From NCBI RefSeq assembly GCF_014636865.1, contig NZ_BMER01000001.1, positions 1,600,718 through 1,664,717 of the forward strand: a stretch of DNA of 64,000 nucleotides, in the 5' to 3' direction. The stretch's first letter is position 1. Each line of letters opens with the position of its first letter. The translations under genes and the position numbers were made by a program. Below are positions 36,099 through 44,725 of this stretch, in pieces. Under the pieces are notes generated by a model. The model saw only the letters and a list, made by a program, of their open reading frames with translations. It was not told the DNA's origin and searched no databases. Origin of the DNA: Parapedobacter pyrenivorans (GTDB lineage Bacteria; Bacteroidota; Bacteroidia; Sphingobacteriales; Sphingobacteriaceae).

Positions 36099-37238
36099 TT
36101 ACAGGTAACGCAGCCATTTCTTTTCTTTATGGGTGCTTTTATAGCGGCTGTACCAACGGCATAGGGGGTAAAGCAGCGCCACGACACCTACCCACACCGC
36201 GTACACACCCCATAGTGGTAGACCACTGGGTGCTTCCGGGCGACCGAAATTGAAACCGAACCTGAAATCGGCAACCGTGAAGCCTTGGAAAAACAGCACG
36301 AGGAAGAGTAGTAAATGGATGATGTACCAATGCAACAGGTAATAAAAGAGCGGGACACTGCCGTATAGCTTAACTATCCCAAATACCCGTCCGCTGAGCC
36401 TTTCAGCAAGGCTGAGCAGCAGAAACATACTGCCCAGCATCAATAAATCAAACAATAATGAAGGCGGATATTTGGTTACATTGATGAAGGAAAGGAATGT
36501 ATACAAGTCGTTTTTCTGGATGCCCCATGCCGCGGGATCGCCGTAACCGTTGACTAACCGGACCAGTATAAAGCTAACCAGACAGCCAACACCGATAAGC
36601 AGAAAAGTCCGGCTGCGTTTTGCCTTATCCAACTCCATTAACGTCCCCGCCCAATAACCAACCAAAAGAATGGCGATCCAAGGGATCGGGGGATAGCCCA
36701 CAAGCAAATTACTACCCCAAGGGAGGGGAATGAGGCCGGGATTGACAAGCTGGGATAGCGGAAAGAAGCTATATGTACTTATTATGAATACCCCAATCAA
36801 GCCGAGTATAGGGGGTGGGGTACCAAGCAAAATGCCCAATAATATCAAACCCAGACCGATGGCGGCAATGACCTGGGCAAGGAATACCTCAAAATGAATG
36901 TCAAACCAGATGCCGAAATTCACCACGGTAAACTCCAGCAGGATAAGCCATAACCCTCGCGTAATCAGTAATTTTCTGGTGGTACTGGTATCAGCGGGTC
37001 TTCGGAAGGAGAGGTATACCGAGGTGCCCGAAAGAAAGACAAATATCGGCGCACACAGGTGTGTGATCCATCGGGTGAAAAACAGCGCTGGCGTCGTTGT
37101 CGCTAGGTTTGTAGGGTCTTCAAGGAGAGCGGATTCGTGAAAGAGGTCACGGATATGGTCGAGCGCCATGATGATCATGACTACGCCGCGGACGAAGTCT
37201 ATAGACTGGATTCGAGAGCTGTTTGCGTTCGACATCAC
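36099..37238 (-). CDS. DUF1624 / heparan-alpha-glucosaminide acetyltransferase-like membrane protein
   Basis: Polytopic membrane protein of 379 residues with about ten helices. The N-terminus has the family motif SIDFVRGVVMIIMALDHIRD, whose His is the probable acetyl carrier in the HGSNAT-like group. Further conserved parts are PIFVFLSGTSVYL and FYYLLHWYIIHLLLF. Such proteins are predicted to move acetyl groups across the membrane onto glycans, but none of the close bacterial group has a firm substrate. Its stop codon abuts the stop of the deformylase gene on the other strand with no gap, so no terminator fits between them. Confidence 0.82.
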   Translation of the reverse strand: MMSNANSSRIQSIDFVRGVVMIIMALDHIRDLFHESALLEDPTNLATTTPALFFTRWITHLCAPIFVFLSGTSVYLSFRRPADTSTTRKLLITRGLWLILLEFTVVNFGIWFDIHFEVFLAQVIAAIGLGLILLGILLGTPPPILGLIGVFIISTYSFFPLSQLVNPGLIPLPWGSNLLVGYPPIPWIAILLVGYWAGTLMELDKAKRSRTFLLIGVGCLVSFILVRLVNGYGDPAAWGIQKNDLYTFLSFINVTKYPPSLLFDLLMLGSMFLLLSLAERLSGRVFGIVKLYGSVPLFYYLLHWYIIHLLLFLVLFFQGFTVADFRFGFNFGRPEAPSGLPLWGVYAVWVGVVALLYPLCRWYSRYKSTHKEKKWLRYL

Positions 37239-37269
37239 CTAATCGTTTTAACAAAAGAACGGATAAGAA

Positions 37270-37422
37270 ATGGGATTTGAAAAATTCGGGACCTGGCTGA
37301 TTGGCGCCGAGGCCGAATTGGTATTGTTGGGCAGCGGGGTTGTTTCAAAAACATTAGCGGAAGAAGGTTTTCAGTTTGATTTTCCGGAAATAACAGATGC
37401 ATTTCGTAATTTAGCCCTGTAA
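37270..37422 (+). pseudogene. 3' remnant of a TIGR01777-type epimerase (DUF1731 tail)
   Basis: A 50-codon frame ending at TAA 37422 encodes the C-terminal signature of YfcH/TIGR01777 proteins (WLIGAEAELVLLGSGVVSK, then TLAEEGFQFDFPEITDAFRNL). An in-frame TAA lies just upstream, and the nucleotide-binding N-terminal ~250 residues are missing. The piece ends only 10 nt before the oxidoreductase start. A full gene was probably lost by deletion, leaving its last bases between two intact genes. Confidence 0.65.
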
Positions 37423-37432
37423 TCACTTCCAT

Positions 37433-38863
37433 TTGAGTTCATCACACCAATCATATGATGCCATTGTCGTCGGCTCTGGTCCTAATGGGCTCGCCGCTGC
37501 CATTACCTTGCAGCGAGAAGGTCTCCATGTGCTGCTGCTGGAAGCGAAAGATACCGTGGGCGGCGGAATGCGTACGGCTGAGTTAACGTTGCCGGGGTAC
37601 CACCATGATGTCTGCTCGGCGGTCCATCCGATGGGCGCAACCTCGCCGTTCTTGCGTTCGCTGCCATTACGTGATTTCGGCCTTGAATACCTCCATCCCG
37701 AAGTGTTGGCGGCTCATCCGTTTGATGACGGCACAGCGGCGGCGCTGTATCAGTCACTGGATGAAACCGCTGCTGGACTGGGAGAAGATGGCGAGTCGTA
37801 TCGTCGGCTTTTTGAACCATTGATCGAAAGCTGGCCGCGGATTGATACGCATGTACTTGGCCCGATGCTGAAAATCCCACGACATCCAGTTGCCTTGGCA
37901 CAATTTGGACTGAAATCCCTTCAATCGGGAAGGCAGATTGCTGCTCGCTTCCGTACCATGGGGGCCCGCGGTCTGTGGTCGGGTATCGTAGCCCACAGCA
38001 TGATTCCATTGGAATCCCTCACCGCTTCGGCAATCGGATTTGTGCTTACCATAGCTGGCCACCGTGGTGGTTGGCCCATTCCAAAGGGCGGATCGCAAAA
38101 TATTGCCGATGCGCTGAAGAAATATTTTCAGTCACTGGGAGGTGTAATCCAGCTGAATACAACCGTGACTGCACTTGCCAATTTGCCCGAATCGAAAGCG
38201 GTATTATTCGATACTTCGCCGCAGCAACTGCTTAAGATATGTGGTGATAGGCTATCTCCGCTTTATCGGTGGCAGCTGAAGCGCCATCGGTATGGCATGG
38301 GCGTATTCAAGGTGGATTGGGCATTGAGTGAGCCGGCACCGTTTGCTGCCGTAGCCGCACGCAAAGCCGGCACGGTGCATCTGGGCGGAACATTTGAAGA
38401 AGTAGCCTATGGAGAACGGCAGGTATGGCGAGGTCAGTATCCGGACAAGCCATTTGTGCTGTTTGCACAGCAAAGTGTATTTGACGCTACACGCGCGCCG
38501 ATGGGAAAACACACGGGTTGGGCTTATTGCCACGTGCCGAATGGGGCTACAAAGGATATGACCAAATCAATTACCGATCAGGTGGAACGCTTTGCACCGG
38601 GATTCCGGGATACCATATTGGCTGAGCATACCTTGAATACCGCCGAAATAGAAGCCTATAACCCGAATTATATCGGCGGCGATATCAATGGCGGGGTCGT
38701 CAATATTGCCCAGTTGTTCAACCGCCCCATACTTGGGTTATCCCCTTATCGCACTTCGGCCAAAGGTATTTATATTTGCTCGGCATCGACGCCGCCGGGA
38801 GGAGGTGTGCATGGAATGGGCGGGTTCTATGCAGCTACGCAGGCATTGAAAGACATTTTTTAG
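37433..38863 (+). CDS. FAD-dependent oxidoreductase, phytoene desaturase/PYROXD2-like
   Basis: Flavoprotein of 476 residues. The dinucleotide-binding motif VVGSGPNGLAAAITLQ stands at residues 12-27, followed by LLLEAKDTVGGGMRTAEL and the second FAD motif near the end (GIYICSASTPPGGGVHGMGG). The group includes carotenoid desaturases and human PYROXD2. The substrate is unknown. The start is unusual: a TAG at 37412-37414 blocks extension, and the first ATG would remove the FAD motif, so TTG 37433 is the only workable start. It is followed 35 nt later by the YeiH gene. Confidence 0.85.
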   Translation: MSSSHQSYDAIVVGSGPNGLAAAITLQREGLHVLLLEAKDTVGGGMRTAELTLPGYHHDVCSAVHPMGATSPFLRSLPLRDFGLEYLHPEVLAAHPFDDGTAAALYQSLDETAAGLGEDGESYRRLFEPLIESWPRIDTHVLGPMLKIPRHPVALAQFGLKSLQSGRQIAARFRTMGARGLWSGIVAHSMIPLESLTASAIGFVLTIAGHRGGWPIPKGGSQNIADALKKYFQSLGGVIQLNTTVTALANLPESKAVLFDTSPQQLLKICGDRLSPLYRWQLKRHRYGMGVFKVDWALSEPAPFAAVAARKAGTVHLGGTFEEVAYGERQVWRGQYPDKPFVLFAQQSVFDATRAPMGKHTGWAYCHVPNGATKDMTKSITDQVERFAPGFRDTILAEHTLNTAEIEAYNPNYIGGDINGGVVNIAQLFNRPILGLSPYRTSAKGIYICSASTPPGGGVHGMGGFYAATQALKDIF

Positions 38864-38898
38864 CTAACTATTTTTATCTAACTATTCTTTATTTTGTT

Positions 38899-40146
38899 AT
38901 GTCATCATCAAACATAAAACTTACCGAAGATTGGGCCGTGGTATTTTTGGGCTTTCTCATTATTTTACTGGCTGTTTGGGGGCTGTCTATTCCGATCCCC
39001 ATGTATGAATGGAATGACGGGGCAGCATTGGTGTCGTTATTTACCGCTACCAATGGGGTCAGTGTTTTTTTTCAGTTCTTGTTTGCTTATGTCATCGTCA
39101 TTATTGGCGCTTTCATTACCGGAAAACCCGTCAAATCCCAGTTTTTGGGATTTCCCTTGGTATTTCTCTTGACACTCGGCTCATTGATCTTGTCCGGAAA
39201 CTCGTTTTTGAATGAGTTGGGGTTAGAGACGGTGATTTTTAGTTTATTGATCGGTTTATTGATCGGGAACCTATTCCGGCTGCCCCGATGGTTCAGGGAC
39301 TCCCTGAACGCAGAATTGCTGGTAAAGATCGGGCTGGTGCTTTTGGGCACACGCGTCATTTTTTCGGATATTCTGAAGGCAGGATCTTTGGGTTTGGTGC
39401 AATCACTCATTGTTGTCCTGTCGGTATGGTATTTCGCATTTTGGCTGTGCCGTAAACTGAAGGTAGACGACGAGTTGACCATGATGATCTCCAGTGCCGT
39501 ATCGATTTGTGGAGTTTCCGCTGCGATTGCAACTTCGGGTGCGATCAAAGGAGATTCGAAGAAATTATCATACGTGGTATCGATGGTGTTGATTACCGCC
39601 ATACCGATGATGATTGCGATGCCTTACCTCGCCAAGGTTTTCGGGCTTTCACAGGAGGTCACCGGCGCTTGGCTGGGTGGCAGTATCGATACCACGGGTG
39701 CGGTAGTGGCTTCCGGTAGTTTGGTGGGCGAACGGGCACTGGAAATCAGTACCATTGTGAAGTTTTCGCAGAATGTGCTGTTGGGCATCGCTGCTTTAGC
39801 CATCTCAATCTATTGGACATATCGAGGTGCCCCGAAAGGCGAACAGGTTGAAAAGCCGAGTCTGGCAATCATTTGGGAACGTTTTCCCAAGTTTGTATTG
39901 GGTTTTATCGGCGCATCGCTGCTGTTTTCATTCGTGCTGGACGCGGCAACCGTGACCCAAGTAAAGGGCGGTGTTAAGGAAATTCAGGGGGTATGGTTTG
40001 CCTTGGCGTTTACCAGCATCGGTCTGGAAACGAATTTTAAGGAACTATTAGACCATAATAGTATCAAGCCGTTTTGGGCCTTTTTAATCGCGCAGTCGTT
40101 TAACATATTGATTACGCTGGCCGTTGCGTGGTGGCTTTTCGGGTAA
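38899..40146 (+). CDS. YeiH-family (UPF0324) membrane transporter, putative sulfate exporter
   Basis: Membrane protein of 415 residues with about ten helices. The family core is visible: FSLLIGLLIGNLFRLP, LVKIGLVLLGTRVIFSDI, ISSAVSICGVSAAIATSGAI, WLGGSIDTTGAVVASGSLVGE and VKFSQNVLLGIAAL (in parts). The family is annotated as a putative sulfate exporter; experimental support is thin. The start at 38899 is chosen over the frame opening at 38776, which would overlap the previous gene by 88 nt. A TauE/SafE transporter gene follows, so two possible sulfur-anion exporters lie side by side. Confidence 0.88.
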   Translation: MSSSNIKLTEDWAVVFLGFLIILLAVWGLSIPIPMYEWNDGAALVSLFTATNGVSVFFQFLFAYVIVIIGAFITGKPVKSQFLGFPLVFLLTLGSLILSGNSFLNELGLETVIFSLLIGLLIGNLFRLPRWFRDSLNAELLVKIGLVLLGTRVIFSDILKAGSLGLVQSLIVVLSVWYFAFWLCRKLKVDDELTMMISSAVSICGVSAAIATSGAIKGDSKKLSYVVSMVLITAIPMMIAMPYLAKVFGLSQEVTGAWLGGSIDTTGAVVASGSLVGERALEISTIVKFSQNVLLGIAALAISIYWTYRGAPKGEQVEKPSLAIIWERFPKFVLGFIGASLLFSFVLDAATVTQVKGGVKEIQGVWFALAFTSIGLETNFKELLDHNSIKPFWAFLIAQSFNILITLAVAWWLFG

Positions 40147-40227
40147 CCTGTCGCAACGGGATACCCGCTTTTTAGGAAGCGCCAGGGGGGATTTATCACA
40201 ATTTTGGAAAAATAATAGTCTACTTAG

Positions 40228-40258
40228 TTGATGGATTATGAGTGATTCCGTATGTTTG
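40228..40258 (+). promoter_or_regulatory. Promoter of the TauE/SafE gene with an operator half-site
   Basis: TTG (40228-40230), 20 nt, then a perfect -7 TATGTTTG (40251-40258). GTCTACT at 40219-40225, just upstream of the -33 element, is identical to the left half of the palindrome at 41306. Confidence 0.6.
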
Positions 40259-40312
40259 TAGGCTGCTAATAATAGGCGGTAGACACAACGAGCGCAACAT
40301 AAGTAAAAGTAA

Positions 40313-41212
40313 ATGATTCAATCCGTAAGAGCCAAGGTTATCAACTTCACCGCTAATAGAATAACTGCAAGACATATTTCCATTGGAATGGTTTTTCTCA
40401 AGCTCGTGTTGGTGGCCATTGTATTGGTAAAATACCTTCCTACCGCTAGCGTGAGTGATTGGCATGTGGATTCTACGTTTTTTTGGTTTGTGCTGGCTGG
40501 GTTTATTGCGCAGATTGTCGATGGTGCACTCGGGATGGCGTATGGCGCGACATCGAGTGCGGTACTGCTTGGGTACGGCCTTTCCCCCAAATTGGCTTCC
40601 GCTGCCGTACATTCCGCAGAGGTATTCACCACCGGGGTTTCTGGGTTGTCGCATATTAAATTGGGTAATTTTGATAAGCCGTTATTTTTCAAGTTGATCG
40701 TTCCAGGGGTACTTAGCGCGTCACTGGGTGCGTTTTTACTGGGGACTGTCCTTGATGGTGGCTACATTAGACCATTTATCAATGCATATTTACTCATTTT
40801 AGGAGCAATAATCTTATTGAAATCGGTGCGGAAGAAGCTCGAGATAAAACGAAATGTGAAGCATGCCCCCATACTGGCTGCTTTCGGTGGTTTTTTGGAT
40901 GCCATAGGCGGTGGAGGCTGGGGACCGATCGTGACGTCCAATCTGATCAGCAAAGGAAATGCGCCGGCCAAGGTAATCGGTACGGTGAATACTGCTGAAT
41001 TCTTTGTAACGTATTTTTCTGCGGGCATATTGATTTACTTTACCGGCATCCAAAGCTGGCAGATTATCCTAGGATTGATTCTAGGGGGTAGCCTGGCCGC
41101 GCCATTAGGGGCATATATAACCAAAAAAATTCCACAAAAGACATTGTTTGTCATTGTAGGATTGTTGATTATGATCACCTCACTGTATTCGTTGTTGAAC
41201 GCATTTTCTTGA
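40313..41212 (+). CDS. TauE/SafE-family (TSUP) anion exporter
   Basis: Inner-membrane protein of 299 residues with about eight helices. Family signatures are the two pseudo-repeats: GFIAQIVDGALGMAYGATSS and GFLDAIGGGGWGPIVTSNLI, each with a conserved Gly-rich loop. TSUP members export sulfite, sulfoacetate or similar anions, or import others. It has its own promoter, and lies between the YeiH gene and a TonB receptor. Together with the recurring operator this suggests a link to sulfur compounds, but direction and substrate are not visible. Confidence 0.88.
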   Translation: MIQSVRAKVINFTANRITARHISIGMVFLKLVLVAIVLVKYLPTASVSDWHVDSTFFWFVLAGFIAQIVDGALGMAYGATSSAVLLGYGLSPKLASAAVHSAEVFTTGVSGLSHIKLGNFDKPLFFKLIVPGVLSASLGAFLLGTVLDGGYIRPFINAYLLILGAIILLKSVRKKLEIKRNVKHAPILAAFGGFLDAIGGGGWGPIVTSNLISKGNAPAKVIGTVNTAEFFVTYFSAGILIYFTGIQSWQIILGLILGGSLAAPLGAYITKKIPQKTLFVIVGLLIMITSLYSLLNAFS

Positions 41213-41305
41213 TAGCCGAAGCATCGTTCTTCAGCGTCCTTAGCTAGCCTCCGCTGCAACACGCATATTTTCTTCCTATTACAGGTATCTTTTCTTCCTT
41301 TTAAT

Positions 41306-41329
41306 GTCTACTAAATCAGTATACTTTTG
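41306..41329 (+). promoter_or_regulatory. Promoter of the TonB receptor overlapped by a palindrome (copy 2)
   Basis: The -7 element TACTTTTG (41322-41329) is overlapped at its left end by the near-palindrome GTCTACTAAATCAGTATAC (41306-41324; six of seven arm pairs match). No good -33 element is present, which would fit dependence on a regulator. The leader is about 70 nt. Confidence 0.55.
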
Positions 41330-41407
41330 CATCGGCGCTGCACGATAAAATGCTTGTGATGCATTTTCGTTCAATGTCTTAACGATACAAAAGTAAGCTG
41401 ATTTTCG

Positions 41408-44002
41408 ATGTTAAAACCAATACGTATTCAACTAAAGGTACTGGGTGTGTGTATCCTCGTAGCCTTGGAACTAGGGGTAGCGTTATCTGCTAATGCCCAA
41501 GAGACCAAACCATTGATCAATGCTACACTAGAGGGCGTAGTACTGGATGCCAATACGCAGGATCCGCTGGCCGGAGCCACGCTGCAGCTTGCCGGTGTCA
41601 CCCACATGACCAAGACAGACAGGAACGGGCAGTTTCTGTTCGTGACGGGGCAGATGCTGCCGTTGACGGTGATCGTCTCTTACGTCGGCTATGCTACGAA
41701 AGAGGTAGTGGTAACGGAAAGCCCGGCTACGATCGCATTGGAACGCAGCGCAACAGGTTTGGGCGAGGTTGTGGTGACCTCTAGGCGTCGGCGGGAATTG
41801 CTTCTTGATGTGCCGATTCCGGTCTCGGTAATCGGTGGTGCGCTGGCCGACGAAGCGGGAGCGTTTAATGTAAATCGCCTAAAGGAACTGGTGCCTACTG
41901 TGCAGTTGTATTCCTCCAATCCACGCAATACGGGATTAAGCATACGCGGGCTGGGTACGACATTCGGACTTACCAATGACGGCATAGATCCCGGTGTTGG
42001 TTTCTACGTGGATGGCGTTTATTATGCACGCACGGCGGCAACGACACTTGATTTTATCGATATCGAGCAGATTGAAGTATTACGCGGTCCGCAGGGGACC
42101 TTATTTGGCAAAAATACCGTAGCGGGGGCATTCAATGTCACCACCCGAAAGCCAACATTCACGCCGGAAGGCAGGGCCGAACTGAGCTATGGAAATTATG
42201 GATTCATCCAGGCAAAGGCATCCGTGAGCGGTCCGCTGACCAAGCATTTGGCTGCACGCTTATCATTCAGCGGTACCCAACGGGATGGGCTGCTATACAA
42301 TGTGGCTACACAACAACGCCTGAATGACCTGAATAACGTTGGGCTCAGGGGACAACTCCTATATGTGCCGACGGAGAATTTGCAGGTATTGGTGACAGGA
42401 GACGCGTCCCGCCAGCGGCCGAATGGCTATGCCCAGGTGTTTGCTGGGGTGGCACCGACCCAGCGATCGGCGTATCGGCAGTTTGAAAAAATTATCGCCG
42501 ACTTGGGATACGAGCTGCCAAGTCGCAATCCGTTTGACCGGCTGATAGACCACGATACCCCGTGGCAATCTGGGCAGGACCTGGGAGGTGTTTCGGCCAA
42601 TGTGGATGTAAAGGTCGGGCCGGGTACGCTGACATCCACCACGGCTTGGCGGTATTGGAATTGGATGCCTTCAAATGATCGCGATTTCACGGGACTGCAA
42701 GGCCTTGCACTGTCACAAGCCCCATCGCGTCACGAACAATGGTCGCAAGAGGTGCGTTGGGCAGGAGACTTCTCGCCCAACTTAAGTGCGGTCGTTGGGC
42801 TTTTTGCGTTCGGACAATCGCTAAATGCCGACCCGGCACATACCGAAGAGTCAGGAAGGGATCAATGGCGCTTCTCGCAGAATTCGGAAAGCCCACTTTG
42901 GCAGACACCGGGCCTGTTGGAGGGATATGGAATCAAAACCTACCCCAGCCTAAAAACCTTTAGCGGGGCGGTGTTTGCACAGGTGGACTGGGCGATTACC
43001 CCACGTCTGCGATTGCTCCCGGGTATCCGGCTGAATTATGACGATAAATCGGTGAATTTCCGCCGGGAGACCTATGGCGGTTTAGAAACCGATGACCCCG
43101 ATCTATTGGCCATAAAAAATACGGTGTACAGCGCACAGGCATTCGAAGCGGATATCGACGATACGGACGTTTCGGGGCAATTGACGGTGGCTTTTAAAGC
43201 GACCGATAAAATCAATACATTCGCAACATTCTCAACCGGATTCAGACCCGTAGGACTGAACCTGGGTGGCTTGCCCAGGGAAAATGGGCAAACCATGCTC
43301 GAACTGGCTGTAATCAAGCCGGAAAGGGTACGCCATTATGAAGTTGGCGTGAAAGCGCAGCCCACACGCAATGTATCGTTGGGACTGACCGCATATAATA
43401 CCGATGTAGCCGATTACCAAGCACAGGTGCAAGCCGCTGATTTAGCTGTAAATCGCGGATATTTAGCCAATGCAGAAAAAATACGCGTCCGAGGTCTGGA
43501 ATTCGACGCCAACATACGGTTTAATAATTTCCTCTCCATTTATGGCGCACTCGCCTATACGGACGGCAAATACGTGACGTTCGTTAACGCCCCGCCACCG
43601 TTGGAAGAAACCGGCGGCCCTACCTTTAAGGACATATCGGGCGGTGAGCTGCCCGGTATATCCAAGTGGGCGGCCTCGTTTGGTGGGGAAGCCGCAACGA
43701 AAACAGTAGACTTCCTGGGGCAGGCAGGAGAATTTATTTTTGCATTGGATGGCTTCTACCGTTCATCGTTCTCTTCCAACCCATCACCCTCTGCGTATCT
43801 TGTCGTGGATGGCTACACGTTGTTGAACGCGCGCGCGGGTTTCCGAACGATAGCGGGAGCATCACTTTTCCTATGGGTACGGAATGCGTTCGATACCGAT
43901 TATTTCGAACAGTTATTGCCGGGTGGAGGAAACGCAGGTCACTATGCAGGGGTATTGGGCGATCCGAGAACATACGGTGTTACGTTGCGGTATGCTTTTT
44001 AG
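41408..44002 (+). CDS. TonB-dependent receptor without SusD partner
   Basis: Outer-membrane receptor of 864 residues: signal peptide (ALSANAQ), carboxypeptidase-regulatory-like domain (LEGVVLDANTQDPLAGATLQ), plug (VVVTSRRRRE; LSIRGLGT; EVLRGPQGTLFGKNTVAGAF) and a 22-strand-type barrel ending in YAF. The plug resembles classical siderophore/vitamin-type receptors more than SusC, and there is no SusD gene. The ligand is unknown. The neighbouring TauE/SafE and YeiH genes and the shared palindrome hint at an organosulfur compound (inference). A strong terminator follows 29 nt after the stop. Confidence 0.9.
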   Translation: MLKPIRIQLKVLGVCILVALELGVALSANAQETKPLINATLEGVVLDANTQDPLAGATLQLAGVTHMTKTDRNGQFLFVTGQMLPLTVIVSYVGYATKEVVVTESPATIALERSATGLGEVVVTSRRRRELLLDVPIPVSVIGGALADEAGAFNVNRLKELVPTVQLYSSNPRNTGLSIRGLGTTFGLTNDGIDPGVGFYVDGVYYARTAATTLDFIDIEQIEVLRGPQGTLFGKNTVAGAFNVTTRKPTFTPEGRAELSYGNYGFIQAKASVSGPLTKHLAARLSFSGTQRDGLLYNVATQQRLNDLNNVGLRGQLLYVPTENLQVLVTGDASRQRPNGYAQVFAGVAPTQRSAYRQFEKIIADLGYELPSRNPFDRLIDHDTPWQSGQDLGGVSANVDVKVGPGTLTSTTAWRYWNWMPSNDRDFTGLQGLALSQAPSRHEQWSQEVRWAGDFSPNLSAVVGLFAFGQSLNADPAHTEESGRDQWRFSQNSESPLWQTPGLLEGYGIKTYPSLKTFSGAVFAQVDWAITPRLRLLPGIRLNYDDKSVNFRRETYGGLETDDPDLLAIKNTVYSAQAFEADIDDTDVSGQLTVAFKATDKINTFATFSTGFRPVGLNLGGLPRENGQTMLELAVIKPERVRHYEVGVKAQPTRNVSLGLTAYNTDVADYQAQVQAADLAVNRGYLANAEKIRVRGLEFDANIRFNNFLSIYGALAYTDGKYVTFVNAPPPLEETGGPTFKDISGGELPGISKWAASFGGEAATKTVDFLGQAGEFIFALDGFYRSSFSSNPSPSAYLVVDGYTLLNARAGFRTIAGASLFLWVRNAFDTDYFEQLLPGGGNAGHYAGVLGDPRTYGVTLRYAF

Positions 44003-44031
44003 TATCCGCCAAAAATTGTATTTTCCATGCC

Positions 44032-44076
44032 AAAAAGTGCGGAAGGTGCGTATTGTTCGTGCCTCCCGCACTTTTT
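44032..44076 (+). terminator. Rho-independent terminator after the TonB receptor
   Basis: AAAAAGTGCGG (44032-44042) pairs perfectly with CCGCACTTTTT (44066-44076), an 11-bp stem ending in a T-run, with an inner AGG/CCT pair. The rest of 44077-44273 holds no recognisable gene. Confidence 0.88.
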
Positions 44077-44273
44077 GTTTGCTTATTATTTTGTATTATC
44101 GGTTTTTTTTGCAAACTTGTTGGCCCGCTTTTTTGCATTCCACACTGGGCCTTGCCAAGAAGGAACGCAAAGTAATGATCAACCGGGATAGATGTTTGGT
44201 CAAGGCTCCAGCTTGGCCTAAGGACAGGTGAGAGGAAATAATTGTTTAGTAGTTACATTTAAAAGAGCTTGCC

Positions 44274-44492
44274 ATGGAAACCTTGAAGTTTGAAACGTCA
44301 GTAGGCGCACCGTCACAGTTGGAAAAGCTTTCGCACTATCTGGACGAGGTGCCGAGTGTTGTCGATTGGTGCATGGATTATTTTTCCAACCATTTTTTAC
44401 TTTCATTAAAGGGGATTAATATCAAAGCGCTGGATATTATCAAAGCACTCGAAAGCCTGGGAATCGACGCCACGCAGGTCTACGAAGAATAG
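44274..44492 (+). CDS. Small HMA-like (ferredoxin-fold) protein lacking the CxxC metal motif
   Basis: A 72-residue protein with the beta-alpha-beta-beta-alpha-beta pattern of heavy-metal-associated domains (LKFETSV start, helix EKLSHYLDEV, strand HFLLSLKGI, helix KALDIIKALESLG, last strand ATQVYE). The loop where CxxC normally lies reads VGAPSQL, so copper or zinc binding through that motif is lost. Only one Cys remains (WCMD). It may have a structural or regulatory role. The fold assignment is from pattern only. No partner gene is adjacent; the next gene is 233 nt away. Confidence 0.55.
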   Translation: METLKFETSVGAPSQLEKLSHYLDEVPSVVDWCMDYFSNHFLLSLKGINIKALDIIKALESLGIDATQVYEE

Positions 44493-44525
44493 TTGCGCTA
44501 AATCTACCAAACCGTTTCTGTGTAA

Positions 44526-44558
44526 TTATAAAATCTATTTGTTGAATAGATTTTATAA
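44526..44558. repeat. Perfect 14-bp inverted repeat, AT-rich
   Basis: TTATAAAATCTATT (44526-44539) and its exact complement (44545-44558) flank a TGTTG loop. GTTTTG follows rather than a long T-run. It lies between the HMA-like gene and the XRE promoter, and may be a weak terminator or an operator. Confidence 0.6.
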
Positions 44559-44648
44559 GTTTTGTCGCGTCTTATACCCCACCGCTTTTAACTAAAACAA
44601 TAAGCGAAAACTTTGTGTGGTAGTTATTTAGTGAATACAACATAAATA

Positions 44649-44693
44649 ATCTACTAATTCAGTAGTCTTTTTAGGTGAAAAATAATATCTTTG
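44649..44693 (+). promoter_or_regulatory. Promoter of the XRE/aminotransferase genes with palindrome (copy 3)
   Basis: The -7 element TATCTTTG (44686-44693) is perfect. Instead of a -33 element, the palindrome ATCTACTAATTCAGTAGTC (44649-44667; core CTACT-N5-AGTAG is exact) occupies the -26 to -45 region. A bound regulator could activate here, or block polymerase. Confidence 0.55.
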
Positions 44694-44725
44694 CTTCTGC
44701 AACAAAGGTAGGACACTTATAATTC

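Noticed and set aside
37235-37432. 65-codon minus-strand frame
   Set aside because: It is antisense to the recognisable DUF1731 remnant, which explains the open frame.
43666-44231. Plus-strand frames across the end of the TonB receptor
   Set aside because: They overlap the receptor 3' end and its terminator; no coding character beyond it.
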